From Candidatus Geocrenenecus dongiae (GTDB taxonomy: Archaea; Thermoproteota; Nitrososphaeria_A; Caldarchaeales; Wolframiiraptoraceae), in the NCBI GenBank assembly GCA_023267855.1, contig JALNLN010000013.1:1-48970 (forward strand): a DNA stretch of 48,970 nucleotides, given 5' to 3'. Positions 1 through 7,885 of the stretch are shown piece after piece. Within the stretch, counting starts at the first letter, position 1; each line of letters starts with the position of its first letter. The position numbers and the translations under genes were made by a program. The notes beneath the pieces were generated by a model. It saw nothing but the letters and a program-made list of their open reading frames with translations, was not told the DNA's origin and made no database searches.

Positions 1-90
1 GATGTTTGACTTATCCCAGACGTAGAACTCGTGGAATTCCTGGGCGATAATGTATTCAAGAACCCCTCGCATAAGTAGTTTATGTTTCAT
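1..90 (-). CDS. Partial ORF at left edge, function unknown
   Basis: An ATG at 88-90 on the minus strand opens a frame that stays open to the window edge (30 codons). It has an aromatic, acidic stretch (EFHEFYVWDKSNI). The gene is cut by the edge, no Shine-Dalgarno is obvious, and it is too short to place in a family. It follows another gene remnant by about 20 bases, so it may itself be debris. Confidence 0.25.
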   Translation of the reverse strand, partial: MKHKLLMRGVLEYIIAQEFHEFYVWDKSNI

Positions 91-108
91 TTTAAGATCC
101 CTGTCTTT

Positions 109-345
109 CTAGATGACGGGTGAGCCCGCCTCTGGATATATGTTATTAAATATATGAGGTCCAATCGAGGCTCCATTCCTGTATTTTGTTGCATAGAACT
201 TGGCGCGTTCCAATACATCTAGCGGGCTATCGAGTATCGGTTCTATCCCGCATCTCCGCTTAGCTATAAAGCCCTCTTAAACGACCCCTTAAAGCCCTCT
301 ATTGTCATCTCCTCGACGCTCGGGACATGTAGAAACCTCTACCTC
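109..345 (-). pseudogene. Decayed gene fragment of unknown family
   Basis: Minus-strand reading gives a plausible protein C-terminus containing PLDVLERAKFYATKYRNGAS and ending NIYPEAGSPVI before a TAG at 109-111. The upstream part continues only after a shift of frame, and a short motif (gagggcttta) occurs twice around the break, which looks like a small duplication that disrupted the gene. I do not recognise the family. This is what fills the roughly 350-base stretch before apbE. Confidence 0.3.
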
Positions 346-357
346 TAGCCGCATTTA

Positions 358-1299
358 TCATGTACACCCTGTGCACTCATAAGCCGCAAACTTACTCGTT
401 CTCAGAATCTTCCTGTCCGACATGATGAGCATAGCCTCTGCATTATCTAATTTTTCCACGAGATCTATGCCCTGTTTTGGATCCATAAGACACAGGCTAG
501 TTGCAAGGGCATCAGCAACTAGTGTCCTCTCGCATATTACAGTAGAACTGATGACTTGCTCAGATGCTAGTGGTCTCTTTGGGTTGACGATGTGGCTCAA
601 AATTCCTTGCGCTATTCTGCGTTCATAGCTCCCACTGGTTGCAACAGCACCGTCGTGAAGCTTTATGATCGTTATATTCTGTTCTTTATGAAACGGGTCT
701 CTTATTCCAATTCTCCAGGGTTCTTTGTCCGTCTTCCCACCAATAGTCCTGATATCTCCACCTGCATTGATTAGTGCGTTCCTAATTCCGCACTTTTTTA
801 AAGTCTCTGCCGCCAAATCTGCCGCATAACCTTTAGCTATAGCATTTAGAACGATCTTCATACCTTTTTTCAAGAACCTTATACGTCTCCCTTCTACCTT
901 CACAGACGAATAATCAACGAGCTCCAATATGCTTCTTAATCCCTCCTCAAATGACGTCCGATCTTTAAGAAAATTCTTATCAATGTATTCTATTAAGGGA
1001 GCCACCGTTATGTCGAAAATACCATCCGTTAACTTGCTTATCTTCTCTGCTTCTTTGATAATCCATATCAATTCCTCGGAAGCATTCTCTAAATAGCCTT
1101 GTCTGTTAAGTCTGCTAACCTCACTCTCTTCATTAAATACGCTCATCATAGCCTCAACTTTCTTGATTTCGTTGAATGCGTTATCCATTACTTCCTCAGA
1201 ATACTCTATATCTCTGGAAACGATCATAATCGTAACAGAGGTTCCCATTAAAATCTTCGACTTTTTTACAAGAAGGTGTTTTTCTTCTGATACCATCAT
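358..1299 (-). CDS. apbE: ApbE, FAD:protein FMN transferase
   Basis: ApbE moves FMN from FAD onto a Thr (or Ser) side chain of FMN-binding domains. Family signatures seen: MGTSVTI near residues 18-24, IAKGYAAD near 154-161, the metal-site region NAGGDIRTIGG near 178-188, SHIVNP near 235-240 and ADALATS near 262-268. The length of 313 residues is normal. I see no signal peptide or lipobox, although many ApbE proteins that act on exported targets have one, so how it reaches its target is unclear. The obvious target is the FMN domain encoded at 3785-5233, which has an intact acceptor motif. The gene lies downstream of a decayed and an intact fumarate-reductase-like gene on the same strand. The family call is secure; the partnership is inferred from the genes lying together. 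Confidence 0.92.
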   Translation of the reverse strand: MMVSEEKHLLVKKSKILMGTSVTIMIVSRDIEYSEEVMDNAFNEIKKVEAMMSVFNEESEVSRLNRQGYLENASEELIWIIKEAEKISKLTDGIFDITVAPLIEYIDKNFLKDRTSFEEGLRSILELVDYSSVKVEGRRIRFLKKGMKIVLNAIAKGYAADLAAETLKKCGIRNALINAGGDIRTIGGKTDKEPWRIGIRDPFHKEQNITIIKLHDGAVATSGSYERRIAQGILSHIVNPKRPLASEQVISSTVICERTLVADALATSLCLMDPKQGIDLVEKLDNAEAMLIMSDRKILRTSKFAAYECTGCT

Positions 1300-1342
1300 A
1301 AAGAATAAAGATTATGAGAGGTTTAAAAATAATATTCTTAAT

Positions 1343-1975
1343 CTAATGGTTCCTTAGTAGCTTCCTTTCCAGTTGTCCTACCGAATACTTAGAGTCTGTT
1401 ACTGCGAAGCTACCCGGTCTACACGCCCCATGAACACCGCTAGTTATTTTTCCAGTAGCATAAAGTTTCGGTATGAGCACACTGCTGTCATCTAGTACTT
1501 GTGCCTTAATATTGATTCCTGTACCGCCCATGGTATGACGTACGGCAGGCCATTGTGGTGCTGCATAAAATGGTGGCTTCTCAATCTTCGCTAATAATCT
1601 TGGCTCTCCAAAGTCCTCATATTTCCCCTCTTCTACGAACCTGTTATATCTTTTAACGGTTTCAGCAAGCCCTGCTGGATCCATGCCTGCCTTTATGGCT
1701 AACTCTTCGATTGTATTGCCTACTATGATTCTGCTCCTCTCTATGAACTCCAGCCTGATCTTTAGTTTTGGCGGGAACTCAACGCCGAGACCTATTAGCC
1801 ATCCAAAAACGTCACGAGACTTTATCGCAACTTTCTTAGCCAGCTCTACATAGTTCAGATACGTCTTAAAGTTAGCATGTCCTTGACAAATAACTCGACA
1901 CCATCCACTTCTTAATTGCATTAAATATTTGTGGCACTTATTTACACTTTTCGAAAAATCGGCATCGGTGTGCAA
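1343..1975 (-). pseudogene. Internally deleted fumarate-reductase-like flavoprotein
   Basis: The C-terminal two thirds aligns by eye with the intact neighbour at 2038-3642: HTMGGTGINIKAQVLDD matches HTMGGLHINSKAQVLDT, and the segments around GLAETVKRYNRFVEEG and YATGKITSGVHG also match. The N-terminal part resembles the neighbour's middle (FGWLIGLGVEF against IDFLVDIGVPF), then jumps about 200 residues. The FAD-binding N-terminus and the catalytic core are therefore missing. The last motif is also ruined: the family's RxGGNALxD is replaced by RPGSFAVTD. The frame is still open (210 codons), but the product could not bind FAD normally. It is most simply a duplicate of the neighbour that lost its middle. 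Confidence 0.75.
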
Positions 1976-2037
1976 TCATGTAACATTATGTAGACGTTTA
2001 AAAACTACAAAAAGTAAAAAATAATAAAGGTTTTTCT

Positions 2038-3642
2038 TCACATAGAAACTTCGCGGACGGCATTTCTACCGGCTATTCTTCCGAAAGCTATTATGTCGAG
2101 TAAGGCGTTTCCGCCGATCCTATTCGTTCCGTGGATGCCGCCAGTAATTTCTCCGGCTGCATAGAGGCCCGGTATGACTTTACCCTCTGTATCTAGTACT
2201 TGTGCCTTGCTGTTTATATGAAGACCGCCCATTGTATGGTGGAGCGAAGGTCTTCCTTTTATGGCATAGAAGGGCGGTGTATCTATTTTCAGCATTGGGT
2301 CACCTTTTCTCATAGACAAATCTCTTCTCTTGAACTCTGGGTCATGTCCTTCGTCAACGTATTTGTTCCAATTGTTTACGGTTTCTACCAAGTTATCTGG
2401 ATTTATTCCTGCTAGCACAGCAAGCTCTCTTATGGTATCGGCCTTAAAGGCCACGCCCCTTTTTAATTGATCAGCGATTATAGTTTCAGGATCCCCAAAT
2501 GCTTTAAAATTCTTTAATTGTTTATCATCTACGATTGCAAAAGCAAAACCTCCAGGTTGTGCTAAGACAGCATCTCTCCTTACGTCCCTCCTTTCCAGCT
2601 CTTCAACAAATCTTTTACCATCAGTGTTTACCATGATCCCGATGCCGAGCTCTGTTGCGGCTGCTATCGTAACTAGACTGCCCGTTTCGTAATCACACAT
2701 AGGCCACAACTGCACATAATCCATGCCCCTTATAGCGGCACCGACATCCATCGCCGCTATTAATACTTCACCAGTAGTTGTTCCCGGAACGTTTGTGGAC
2801 GGGAAACCGACAAACCTCGGAGCATGTCTCCTTATTAGTAACTCACTCTGGCAGAATCCACCGGCGGCTAATATCACAGCCTTCTTAGCCCTGATGTACT
2901 TGATCTTACCATCAGCAGTCTCAGCTTTTACACCAAGAACCCTACCGCTATTAGCTTCTTCTCTGATTATCTTAATAACCTTGTGTTCTAAGAGTACTTT
3001 AATGCCTCTTTTCTCAACTTGTTTCCTTAGCGCAGCATGTAACGCCGCTCCTCCGCCTATTACAGAATGCGTTCTCGGGACACTCTGTCCACCGGACATC
3101 GTTAGTGTGTCAGCAAAGGGTACACCAATATCAACCAAGAAATCAATAACTGATGGCGCATTTTCGACTAGAGTCCTTATAAGCTCTGGGTCACCCATGT
3201 AATCTCCGGATTTAAGTAAATCGTTATACTGCAATTCAAACGAATCCTTTATTCCTTGCTTTTCTTGTAATTTAAGCTTCGAAGACCATGCATTTATAAT
3301 TCCGCCAGAAACAGCAGTGTTACAAAGTCCAAGTTGTGGCATCTTTTCAATTATCAGCACGTTTGCACCTTCGTCATGGGCCGTTATCGCGGCAGCAAGA
3401 CCCGCACCACCGCCACCTACTATCACGACGTCAGCTTCTACATCCCATTTCTCAGGCAACCACGGCTTTACCTCTTCCACCTTAGTCTCAGTCTTAGTAG
3501 TAGTTACCGTCTTTTCTACTTCTTTTATTACCTCCCTCGGAAATGCCTGACTTCCAACAATACCTCCTACAATCAAACCGATAATGCCGGCAGCAATTGT
3601 TCCTGCAACAGTTCTTCTAGATACTTTCTTTTCTGCACTCAC
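2038..3642 (-). CDS. Tat-exported fumarate-reductase-like FAD protein
   Basis: Soluble flavocytochrome-c/fumarate-reductase superfamily (FrdA-like FAD subunit), about 534 residues. I start it at GTG 3642: the frame is open 15 codons further, but this start puts the twin-arginine SRRTVAG at residues 8-14, followed by a hydrophobic helix, a clear Tat signal. The dinucleotide-binding VGGGGAG lies near 75-81. Family catalytic positions appear intact: HTMGG near 469-473, ERRD in the middle, and the closing NRIGGNALLD near 507-516. No heme-binding CxxCH is present, so electrons must come from another protein; the divergent membrane cytochrome/FMN protein is the natural donor. Substrate is unknown; fumarate, urocanate or another activated alkene would fit the fold. 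A TATA-like box 26 bases upstream suggests a leaderless transcript. Confidence 0.85.
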   Translation of the reverse strand: MSAEKKVSRRTVAGTIAAGIIGLIVGGIVGSQAFPREVIKEVEKTVTTTKTETKVEEVKPWLPEKWDVEADVVIVGGGGAGLAAAITAHDEGANVLIIEKMPQLGLCNTAVSGGIINAWSSKLKLQEKQGIKDSFELQYNDLLKSGDYMGDPELIRTLVENAPSVIDFLVDIGVPFADTLTMSGGQSVPRTHSVIGGGAALHAALRKQVEKRGIKVLLEHKVIKIIREEANSGRVLGVKAETADGKIKYIRAKKAVILAAGGFCQSELLIRRHAPRFVGFPSTNVPGTTTGEVLIAAMDVGAAIRGMDYVQLWPMCDYETGSLVTIAAATELGIGIMVNTDGKRFVEELERRDVRRDAVLAQPGGFAFAIVDDKQLKNFKAFGDPETIIADQLKRGVAFKADTIRELAVLAGINPDNLVETVNNWNKYVDEGHDPEFKRRDLSMRKGDPMLKIDTPPFYAIKGRPSLHHTMGGLHINSKAQVLDTEGKVIPGLYAAGEITGGIHGTNRIGGNALLDIIAFGRIAGRNAVREVSM

Positions 3643-3657
3643 ATATACTATATATTT

Positions 3658-3695
3658 GTAACGATTATTTATGTATTTCTGTAACAATTATTTAT
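3658..3695. promoter_or_regulatory. Direct repeat over flavoprotein promoter
   Basis: GTAACGATTATTTAT at 3658-3672 and GTAACAATTATTTAT at 3681-3695 are 15-base direct repeats with one mismatch and a 23-base period. On the minus strand the first copy supplies ATAAATAAT, centred 26 bases before the GTG start at 3642, so it doubles as a probable TATA box. The second copy could be an operator half or a duplicated promoter. Confidence 0.5.
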
Positions 3696-3750
3696 AATGT
3701 CATACAAATATATACAAAAGTCACGTAAGTATATACAAAAAACAAAAAAC

Positions 3751-3760
3751 TAAAATATAA
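3751..3760 (+). promoter_or_regulatory. TATA-like box before the cytochrome b-FMN gene
   Basis: The sequence taaaatataa is centred about 29 bases before the ATG at 3785, leaving almost no room for a 5' leader. This fits an archaeal leaderless promoter facing away from the flavoprotein promoter in the same 142-base gap. Confidence 0.4.
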
Positions 3761-3784
3761 CAAAGTTGTTAGTCTACATCTAGA

Positions 3785-5233
3785 ATGAAAGAGGTAGAAT
3801 ATGTAAAAAGATGGTCAATTCTTGATAGGTTTACGCATTTACTAATATTGCTTGGTGTCGTAATTGGAGTGGTGTCTGGTATTCCGGAACTCCAACTTGA
3901 AATTCTAGGATACAATCTTGGAGATAACTTCCGTTGGATTACCGATGTGATAGGTGGAGAAAGTATCCGCCGTTTACTCCATAGATATGTTGTAACGGTA
4001 CTGATTGGGATTGCAATAGTTATACACACGCTGAGCTTCAGTCTCAGAAGCAAGAAGAGCAATATACTGTTTACTTATAAGGACTTAAAGGACCTTGTCT
4101 TATACTACAAGTTTAGGTTCCTAAAGGCTCCTGAACCTGAGCTCGGATTCCACATGCCTGGTGAAAAGCTACTCTATTGGATCGCCGCTATCTCATTGCC
4201 GATTCTAGGACTAACCGGCATTATGATGTGGACGAACTACTTACCTATTGAATACGAAGTCTTAAGACTTCTACATAGAGTGTTCTTCATCTTGCTTACA
4301 GTTTTTGTAGTAATCCATTTCATATTGAACTTAGTTCTGCGCGACCAGTGGCCTGCATTAAAGTCCATGTTCCTGACGGGCAAAGTGCCGAGTGAATGGG
4401 TGAGAAAACATCATCCAAAAACGTTTGAAGAAGAAAAGGTTGTTTGGATCGGAAGACGGAGAGTTATGAAAACACTTCTTACGGTAATTCCGGCCGTAGC
4501 TCTAGGTTACGTATTAAACGAATTGTTGAAACCACCGAGATATATAATTAGAAATATTTACGTTGAACCTTCAAAGGTTAAGTCAGGCGATCCGTTTACA
4601 GTACACGCCGAGATAGCAAACATAGGTTACAGGGAAGGAACATTTAATGTCCAACTTTTCATCGACGGTAACTTGGTAGACGAAAAGAGCATTACATTGT
4701 TAGATGGTGAGACCAAATTACTATCGTTCCAAGCAAAATTAAAGGAAATTGGCAAGCATGTCATAACTGTAGATAGTGTCTCAACTTCAATTGAGGTAAC
4801 GGAGGCACCTCCACCTATTGCGCCTGAACTCGCAGAAAGATTCAAGAAGTTGGTACCCGAAGCGTATGACTTTGTACCAATTATAAAAGAAGGAAAGATC
4901 GCTTACTATGAAATATATAATGCAATGGGAAACCTAATAGCCTACGGATTTTACACCAGAGCTTATGCTCCCACAGATAGGCTTCAGATAATTGGAATAG
5001 TTGACCTAGATTACAAGATAAAGTCTATAGACATAGATAAGATAGAGCCGGGAACTAGGTTGCATAATGAGATGATAATCGAACCAAGCTTTGAGGAAAG
5101 ATTCATAGGGCTAACTGTGGATGAGGTTGGATTATCTCCTGAGGGAAAAGTGGATGCTGTCAGTGGTGCAACGATCTCTTCAGCTGCAGTAGTTAATGCC
5201 ATTAAGAATGCGCTAAGTAGCATAACGTCTTAA
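3785..5233 (+). CDS. Cytochrome b / CARDB / covalent-FMN fusion protein
   Basis: A 482-residue membrane protein with three recognisable parts. Residues 1-220 resemble the formate-dehydrogenase gamma type cytochrome b: four hydrophobic helices with histidines at 18, 66, 164 and 178 (and 81), fitting two b hemes. Near 224-226 an RRR is followed by a hydrophobic helix, like an internal Tat-type export segment. Residues about 256-340 form a CARDB-like beta domain (YVEPSKVKSGDPFTVHAEIA). The C-terminus is an FMN_bind domain whose DAVSGATISS motif matches the ApbE acceptor consensus, with Thr463 as the predicted FMN attachment site. Inferred role: quinol to heme b to FMN to the exported FAD reductase encoded divergently. 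The cytochrome and FMN domains are usually on separate proteins, so the fusion is uncommon. Assignment of parts is firm; the electron route is inference. Confidence 0.88.
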   Translation: MKEVEYVKRWSILDRFTHLLILLGVVIGVVSGIPELQLEILGYNLGDNFRWITDVIGGESIRRLLHRYVVTVLIGIAIVIHTLSFSLRSKKSNILFTYKDLKDLVLYYKFRFLKAPEPELGFHMPGEKLLYWIAAISLPILGLTGIMMWTNYLPIEYEVLRLLHRVFFILLTVFVVIHFILNLVLRDQWPALKSMFLTGKVPSEWVRKHHPKTFEEEKVVWIGRRRVMKTLLTVIPAVALGYVLNELLKPPRYIIRNIYVEPSKVKSGDPFTVHAEIANIGYREGTFNVQLFIDGNLVDEKSITLLDGETKLLSFQAKLKEIGKHVITVDSVSTSIEVTEAPPPIAPELAERFKKLVPEAYDFVPIIKEGKIAYYEIYNAMGNLIAYGFYTRAYAPTDRLQIIGIVDLDYKIKSIDIDKIEPGTRLHNEMIIEPSFEERFIGLTVDEVGLSPEGKVDAVSGATISSAAVVNAIKNALSSITS

Positions 5234-5418
5234 TGTTAAGAAGCGACTAAAAATCTGATATTTTTAACGCTACAAAGACCGTGAAAGTTATACTAATAGT
5301 GTAGAATTATTATACAACGATATCTTTCAATTCTATTCTCTTTTTAAATTCTGAACCTAATTCTCCGATTTTTCCGGGAATTGGGTATCCTGAGAATTTT
5401 CGAGACATGCGGTATCAC

Positions 5419-5746
5419 TTAAGACTGTTGCTTCCTTAATTTCATACTCCGTCTTAGGCTTTTAGGCTTGCCGTCGCAGAGAAACTGGTAGACCTTCCAG
5501 GCAGGACTATTCTCCTTCAACAAAGCCAAATAAACTCCTTCGAAGGGGAAAATCGGCCAACCGAATGTCACGATATACCGATACGCTGCGATGACGGTAA
5601 ACAAAAATATTCCTTCAATCGATCGAGCATAGTATAGAGCAAGAAATCGAAGAAGATACTCTCTTTTAGCAAAAGGAGCTGGAATCAGGGAGAACTGCGG
5701 CGGGAGGATTGGGGTCGGCTCGGCTCTTCCACCATCATCAAGTCAG
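5419..5746 (-). pseudogene. Open frame without a proper start, possibly a decayed gene
   Basis: The minus-strand frame is open for about 109 codons but holds no ATG; the only usual start is a TTG at 5604, giving 61 codons. It contains a hydrophobic stretch (FLFTVIAAYRYIVTFGWPIF) and ends with a basic segment (WKVYQFLCDGKPKSLRRSMK) that could be the beginning of a DNA-binding domain. Proline-rich, GC-rich sequence precedes it. I do not recognise the family. Missing start and abrupt end suggest debris at the border of the accessory region. The rest of 5234-5971 shows only AT-rich sequence plus the GC-rich patch listed next. Confidence 0.3.
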
Positions 5747-5772
5747 TCTGGGGCAGCGGCCTCATCCCCAAA
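5685..5772 (-). ncRNA. GC-rich patch behind a TATA-like box, candidate RNA
   Basis: About 90 bases are far richer in G and C than anything nearby. In AT-rich thermophiles such islands are often structured RNAs. On the minus strand an archaeal-like TATA box (ACTTATAAAC, 5793-5802) lies at the right distance to start a transcript near 5770, where the patch begins. GGGG and CCCC blocks could close a hairpin, and CTGA and TGATGA boxes occur but not with normal C/D spacing. It also overlaps the open frame described above, so coding debris is the main alternative. Confidence 0.25.
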
Positions 5773-5941
5773 ACCTGAGTCTGTACATAATCGTTTATAA
5801 GTATTTGCCTAAACAGTTTATTTTTCTGATGCCTCACTTCTCTACGATGCTAAGATTTTTCTTAATCATTTTTCTCTGATTTTCCAGTAATTCATTCTGC
5901 TAATAGTGTTTGTCTTAGTTTTAAGGAAGAATAGCTTATAA

Positions 5942-5949
5942 TTTAAATA
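5942..5949 (+). promoter_or_regulatory. TATA-like box of rps11
   Basis: The sequence tttaaata is centred about 29 bases before the ATG at 5975, the spacing expected for a leaderless or very short-leader archaeal transcript. Confidence 0.45.
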
Positions 5950-5974
5950 TAAGAGATAGGAAGAGATTATCGTG

Positions 5975-6436
5975 ATGAGTGATAGAGAAAGAGAAGAAGC
6001 TACCACACAGTCAACAGAAGTAGCTAAGCAGGTTACCACACCTTCTAAGAAAACATTAAAGTGGGGGATCGTCCACATATACTCTAGCTACAATAATATC
6101 ATAGTCCACGTAACAGACCTGACTGGTGCTGAAACTATAGCTAGAGCTTCGGGAGGAATGTTCGTAGATGCGGGAAGACTTGAACCAACACCATATGCAG
6201 CTACGAGAGCTGCAACATATGTTATGGAGATAGCTAAAGCTAAAGGTATAAATGCCGTACACATACGTGTAAGAGCTCCGGGAGGTGTGAAAGCTAGAAC
6301 TCCTGGACCTGGTACCCAATCAGCTATAAGAGCCATAGCGAGGTCAGGTGTAATGATAGGTAGAATAGAAGATGTAACACCGATACCACATGATTCTGTA
6401 AGAAAGAAGGGTGGAAGAAGAGGTAGAAGAGTCTAG
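5975..6436 (+). CDS. rps11: Ribosomal protein uS11
   Basis: Small-subunit protein uS11 of the 30S platform, which binds 16S rRNA. The core matches closely: [13 protein letters not shown] near 29-41, a conserved [23 protein letters not shown], and the C-terminal [11 protein letters not shown]. The start is GTGATG; I use the ATG at 5975, though the GTG at 5972 is possible. The N-terminus carries about 28 residues rich in Thr, Gln and Glu before the core. In many archaea this gene sits with uS13, uS4 and an RNA polymerase subunit; here it stands alone between debris and a CPBP protease gene, which may mean that the ribosomal cluster has been broken up in this lineage. Confidence 0.97.
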   Translation: MSDREREEATTQSTEVAKQVTTPSKKTLKWGIVHIYSSYNNIIVHVTDLTGAETIARASGGMFVDAGRLEPTPYAATRAATYVMEIAKAKGINAVHIRVRAPGGVKARTPGPGTQSAIRAIARSGVMIGRIEDVTPIPHDSVRKKGGRRGRRV

Positions 6437-6511
6437 CAGATAATAGTGACTGTTAAGAACATTTATCTAAATAACTATCTACTAACAATCTTCATCATCA
6501 GCTTTTTCCCA

Positions 6512-7357
6512 TCAAGCATACTTTATCCTGATCCTATATATCATGTACATCGCTATAGAGAATATTGTCCATGTAGTGATAGCTATTATTCCTAGACCAC
6601 CTATTTCTCTCGGCACATTTGTTATTAATAGTGTTATCCCCCACAGAGCATTCATAGATCCATGTAGAGAAGCAGTAGGTATAATGCTTGATGACATCTT
6701 TCTGACCAGAATATATGGGGTCGTACAAGAAATCGTGAATAATGTAAAGAGAAACACTCCTAAAACTCTATTCTCAGGATAATTGTATCCAAGTAGCAAG
6801 ATTGCTGGAGAATGCCATAACCCCCAGATTACACCAATTACAATAACACTCTTAAACAAACTCAAACCCATTGATTCCAGCTTATCAAGTAGAAAACCTC
6901 TCCACCCAACTTCTTCACCTATAGCATACAGAGTATTAATCGTTAAACCATTAATGTAAGAATTTATGAACGTTAGAATCATAAATGTATAAAAGTCTAG
7001 GGAAATATTCTCCGCCATACTCTTTAACTGATCAAGAAAGAATACTCCAGAAAACATTGATACCGCTACGTACATTGATACTACAGTATAAACGATCAGT
7101 GGAGATAAAAAGTAGACTAAAACAACCTTACCACTAAAATGGAAGTACTTTCTAACTGTAGATAGACCACCAACAATGATTACAGCTAACATTGGAGTAT
7201 ACATTCTCAGAAACCCCCACACCATTACATGTAGAACTTCTTGCAAACCTCCTATGAGATAGAAGACAGCATCTACGAGAGTTGCTGAAACGATTGATAT
7301 TACAGAGAATAACACTACTTCTCCACTTATCTTCCTAGACATATGGCGAATACTCAA
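6512..7357 (-). CDS. CPBP-family intramembrane metalloprotease
   Basis: A polytopic membrane protein of 281 residues with the CPBP (CAAX-protease and bacteriocin-processing) motifs: EEVGWR at 148-153, a His at 182 in GLWHSPA, and HGSMN at 232-236. These form the metal and catalytic site of Rce1-type glutamic proteases. About seven or eight hydrophobic helices are visible. Substrate is unknown; archaeal members may process prenylated or small membrane proteins. It converges on rps11 and has no obvious operon partner. A second in-frame ATG (residue 6) could be the real start. Confidence 0.88.
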   Translation of the reverse strand: MSIRHMSRKISGEVVLFSVISIVSATLVDAVFYLIGGLQEVLHVMVWGFLRMYTPMLAVIIVGGLSTVRKYFHFSGKVVLVYFLSPLIVYTVVSMYVAVSMFSGVFFLDQLKSMAENISLDFYTFMILTFINSYINGLTINTLYAIGEEVGWRGFLLDKLESMGLSLFKSVIVIGVIWGLWHSPAILLLGYNYPENRVLGVFLFTLFTISCTTPYILVRKMSSSIIPTASLHGSMNALWGITLLITNVPREIGGLGIIAITTWTIFSIAMYMIYRIRIKYA

Positions 7358-7514
7358 GTAAAGCTATTTAAGCTTTGACAATTTAATTGGACAGACACAT
7401 TTTCAGTAGGCATCATGACATGCTGTATAATACGATTAGCTTCAAATCTACCTATAATTCTTTGAAGGGGTATCAGAGAAATGGTTATCTTTTTGGAAGA
7501 CTATGTGATCTTCT

Positions 7515-7805
7515 ATGGATCTAAGAGAATTGCAGAAGATTATGGCTGAGATATATCTTGAGAGAGATCTTAAAAGAGGAGCTGAAAAAACATTGTTATG
7601 GATGCTCTCCGAAGCAGGTGAAGTTGCGGACGCATTCTTAAAAAACAGTATGGAAGATTTAAAAAAAGAAGTTGCAGATCTACTTGCATGGCTTCTAAGT
7701 TTCTGTAACGTAGTCGGAATAGATCTAGAAGAAGCAGTAATAAGTAAATATGATTCTAACTGTCCAGAATGTAGACAGAAACCTTGTAGATGTCCACAAA
7801 AATAA
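7515..7805 (+). CDS. MazG-like nucleotide pyrophosphohydrolase with Cys-rich tail
   Basis: A 96-residue all-alpha NTP-PPase. The metal-binding pattern is visible as EAGEVADAF near 34-42 followed by [10 protein letters not shown] near 51-60. Such enzymes hydrolyse (d)NTPs to monophosphates and clear damaged nucleotides. The C-terminal tail has four cysteines in [11 protein letters not shown], which could bind a zinc ion; this tail is additional to the minimal fold. The gene lies about 80 bases before superoxide dismutase on the same strand, so the two may be co-transcribed as a stress pair. Confidence 0.85.
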   Translation: MDLRELQKIMAEIYLERDLKRGAEKTLLWMLSEAGEVADAFLKNSMEDLKKEVADLLAWLLSFCNVVGIDLEEAVISKYDSNCPECRQKPCRCPQK

Positions 7806-7885
7806 TTTCTTCAAATAGAAACTCTGAACAAAATATTTTGAGTAAGAAAATAAGAGTTATTACCTTCGAGCATAATTATTTTAAT

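Noticed and set aside
422-1357. Several plus-strand open frames opposite apbE
   Set aside because: They are antisense shadows of a well-conserved gene, with no promoter, ribosome site or family match of their own.
2723-3202. A 159-codon plus-strand frame opposite the exported reductase
   Set aside because: It is low-complexity and lies wholly within a gene whose motifs are intact on the other strand.
7790-7885. N-terminal extension of superoxide dismutase into mazG
   Set aside because: It matches nothing in the SOD family, and the ATG at 7886 gives the standard N-terminus.
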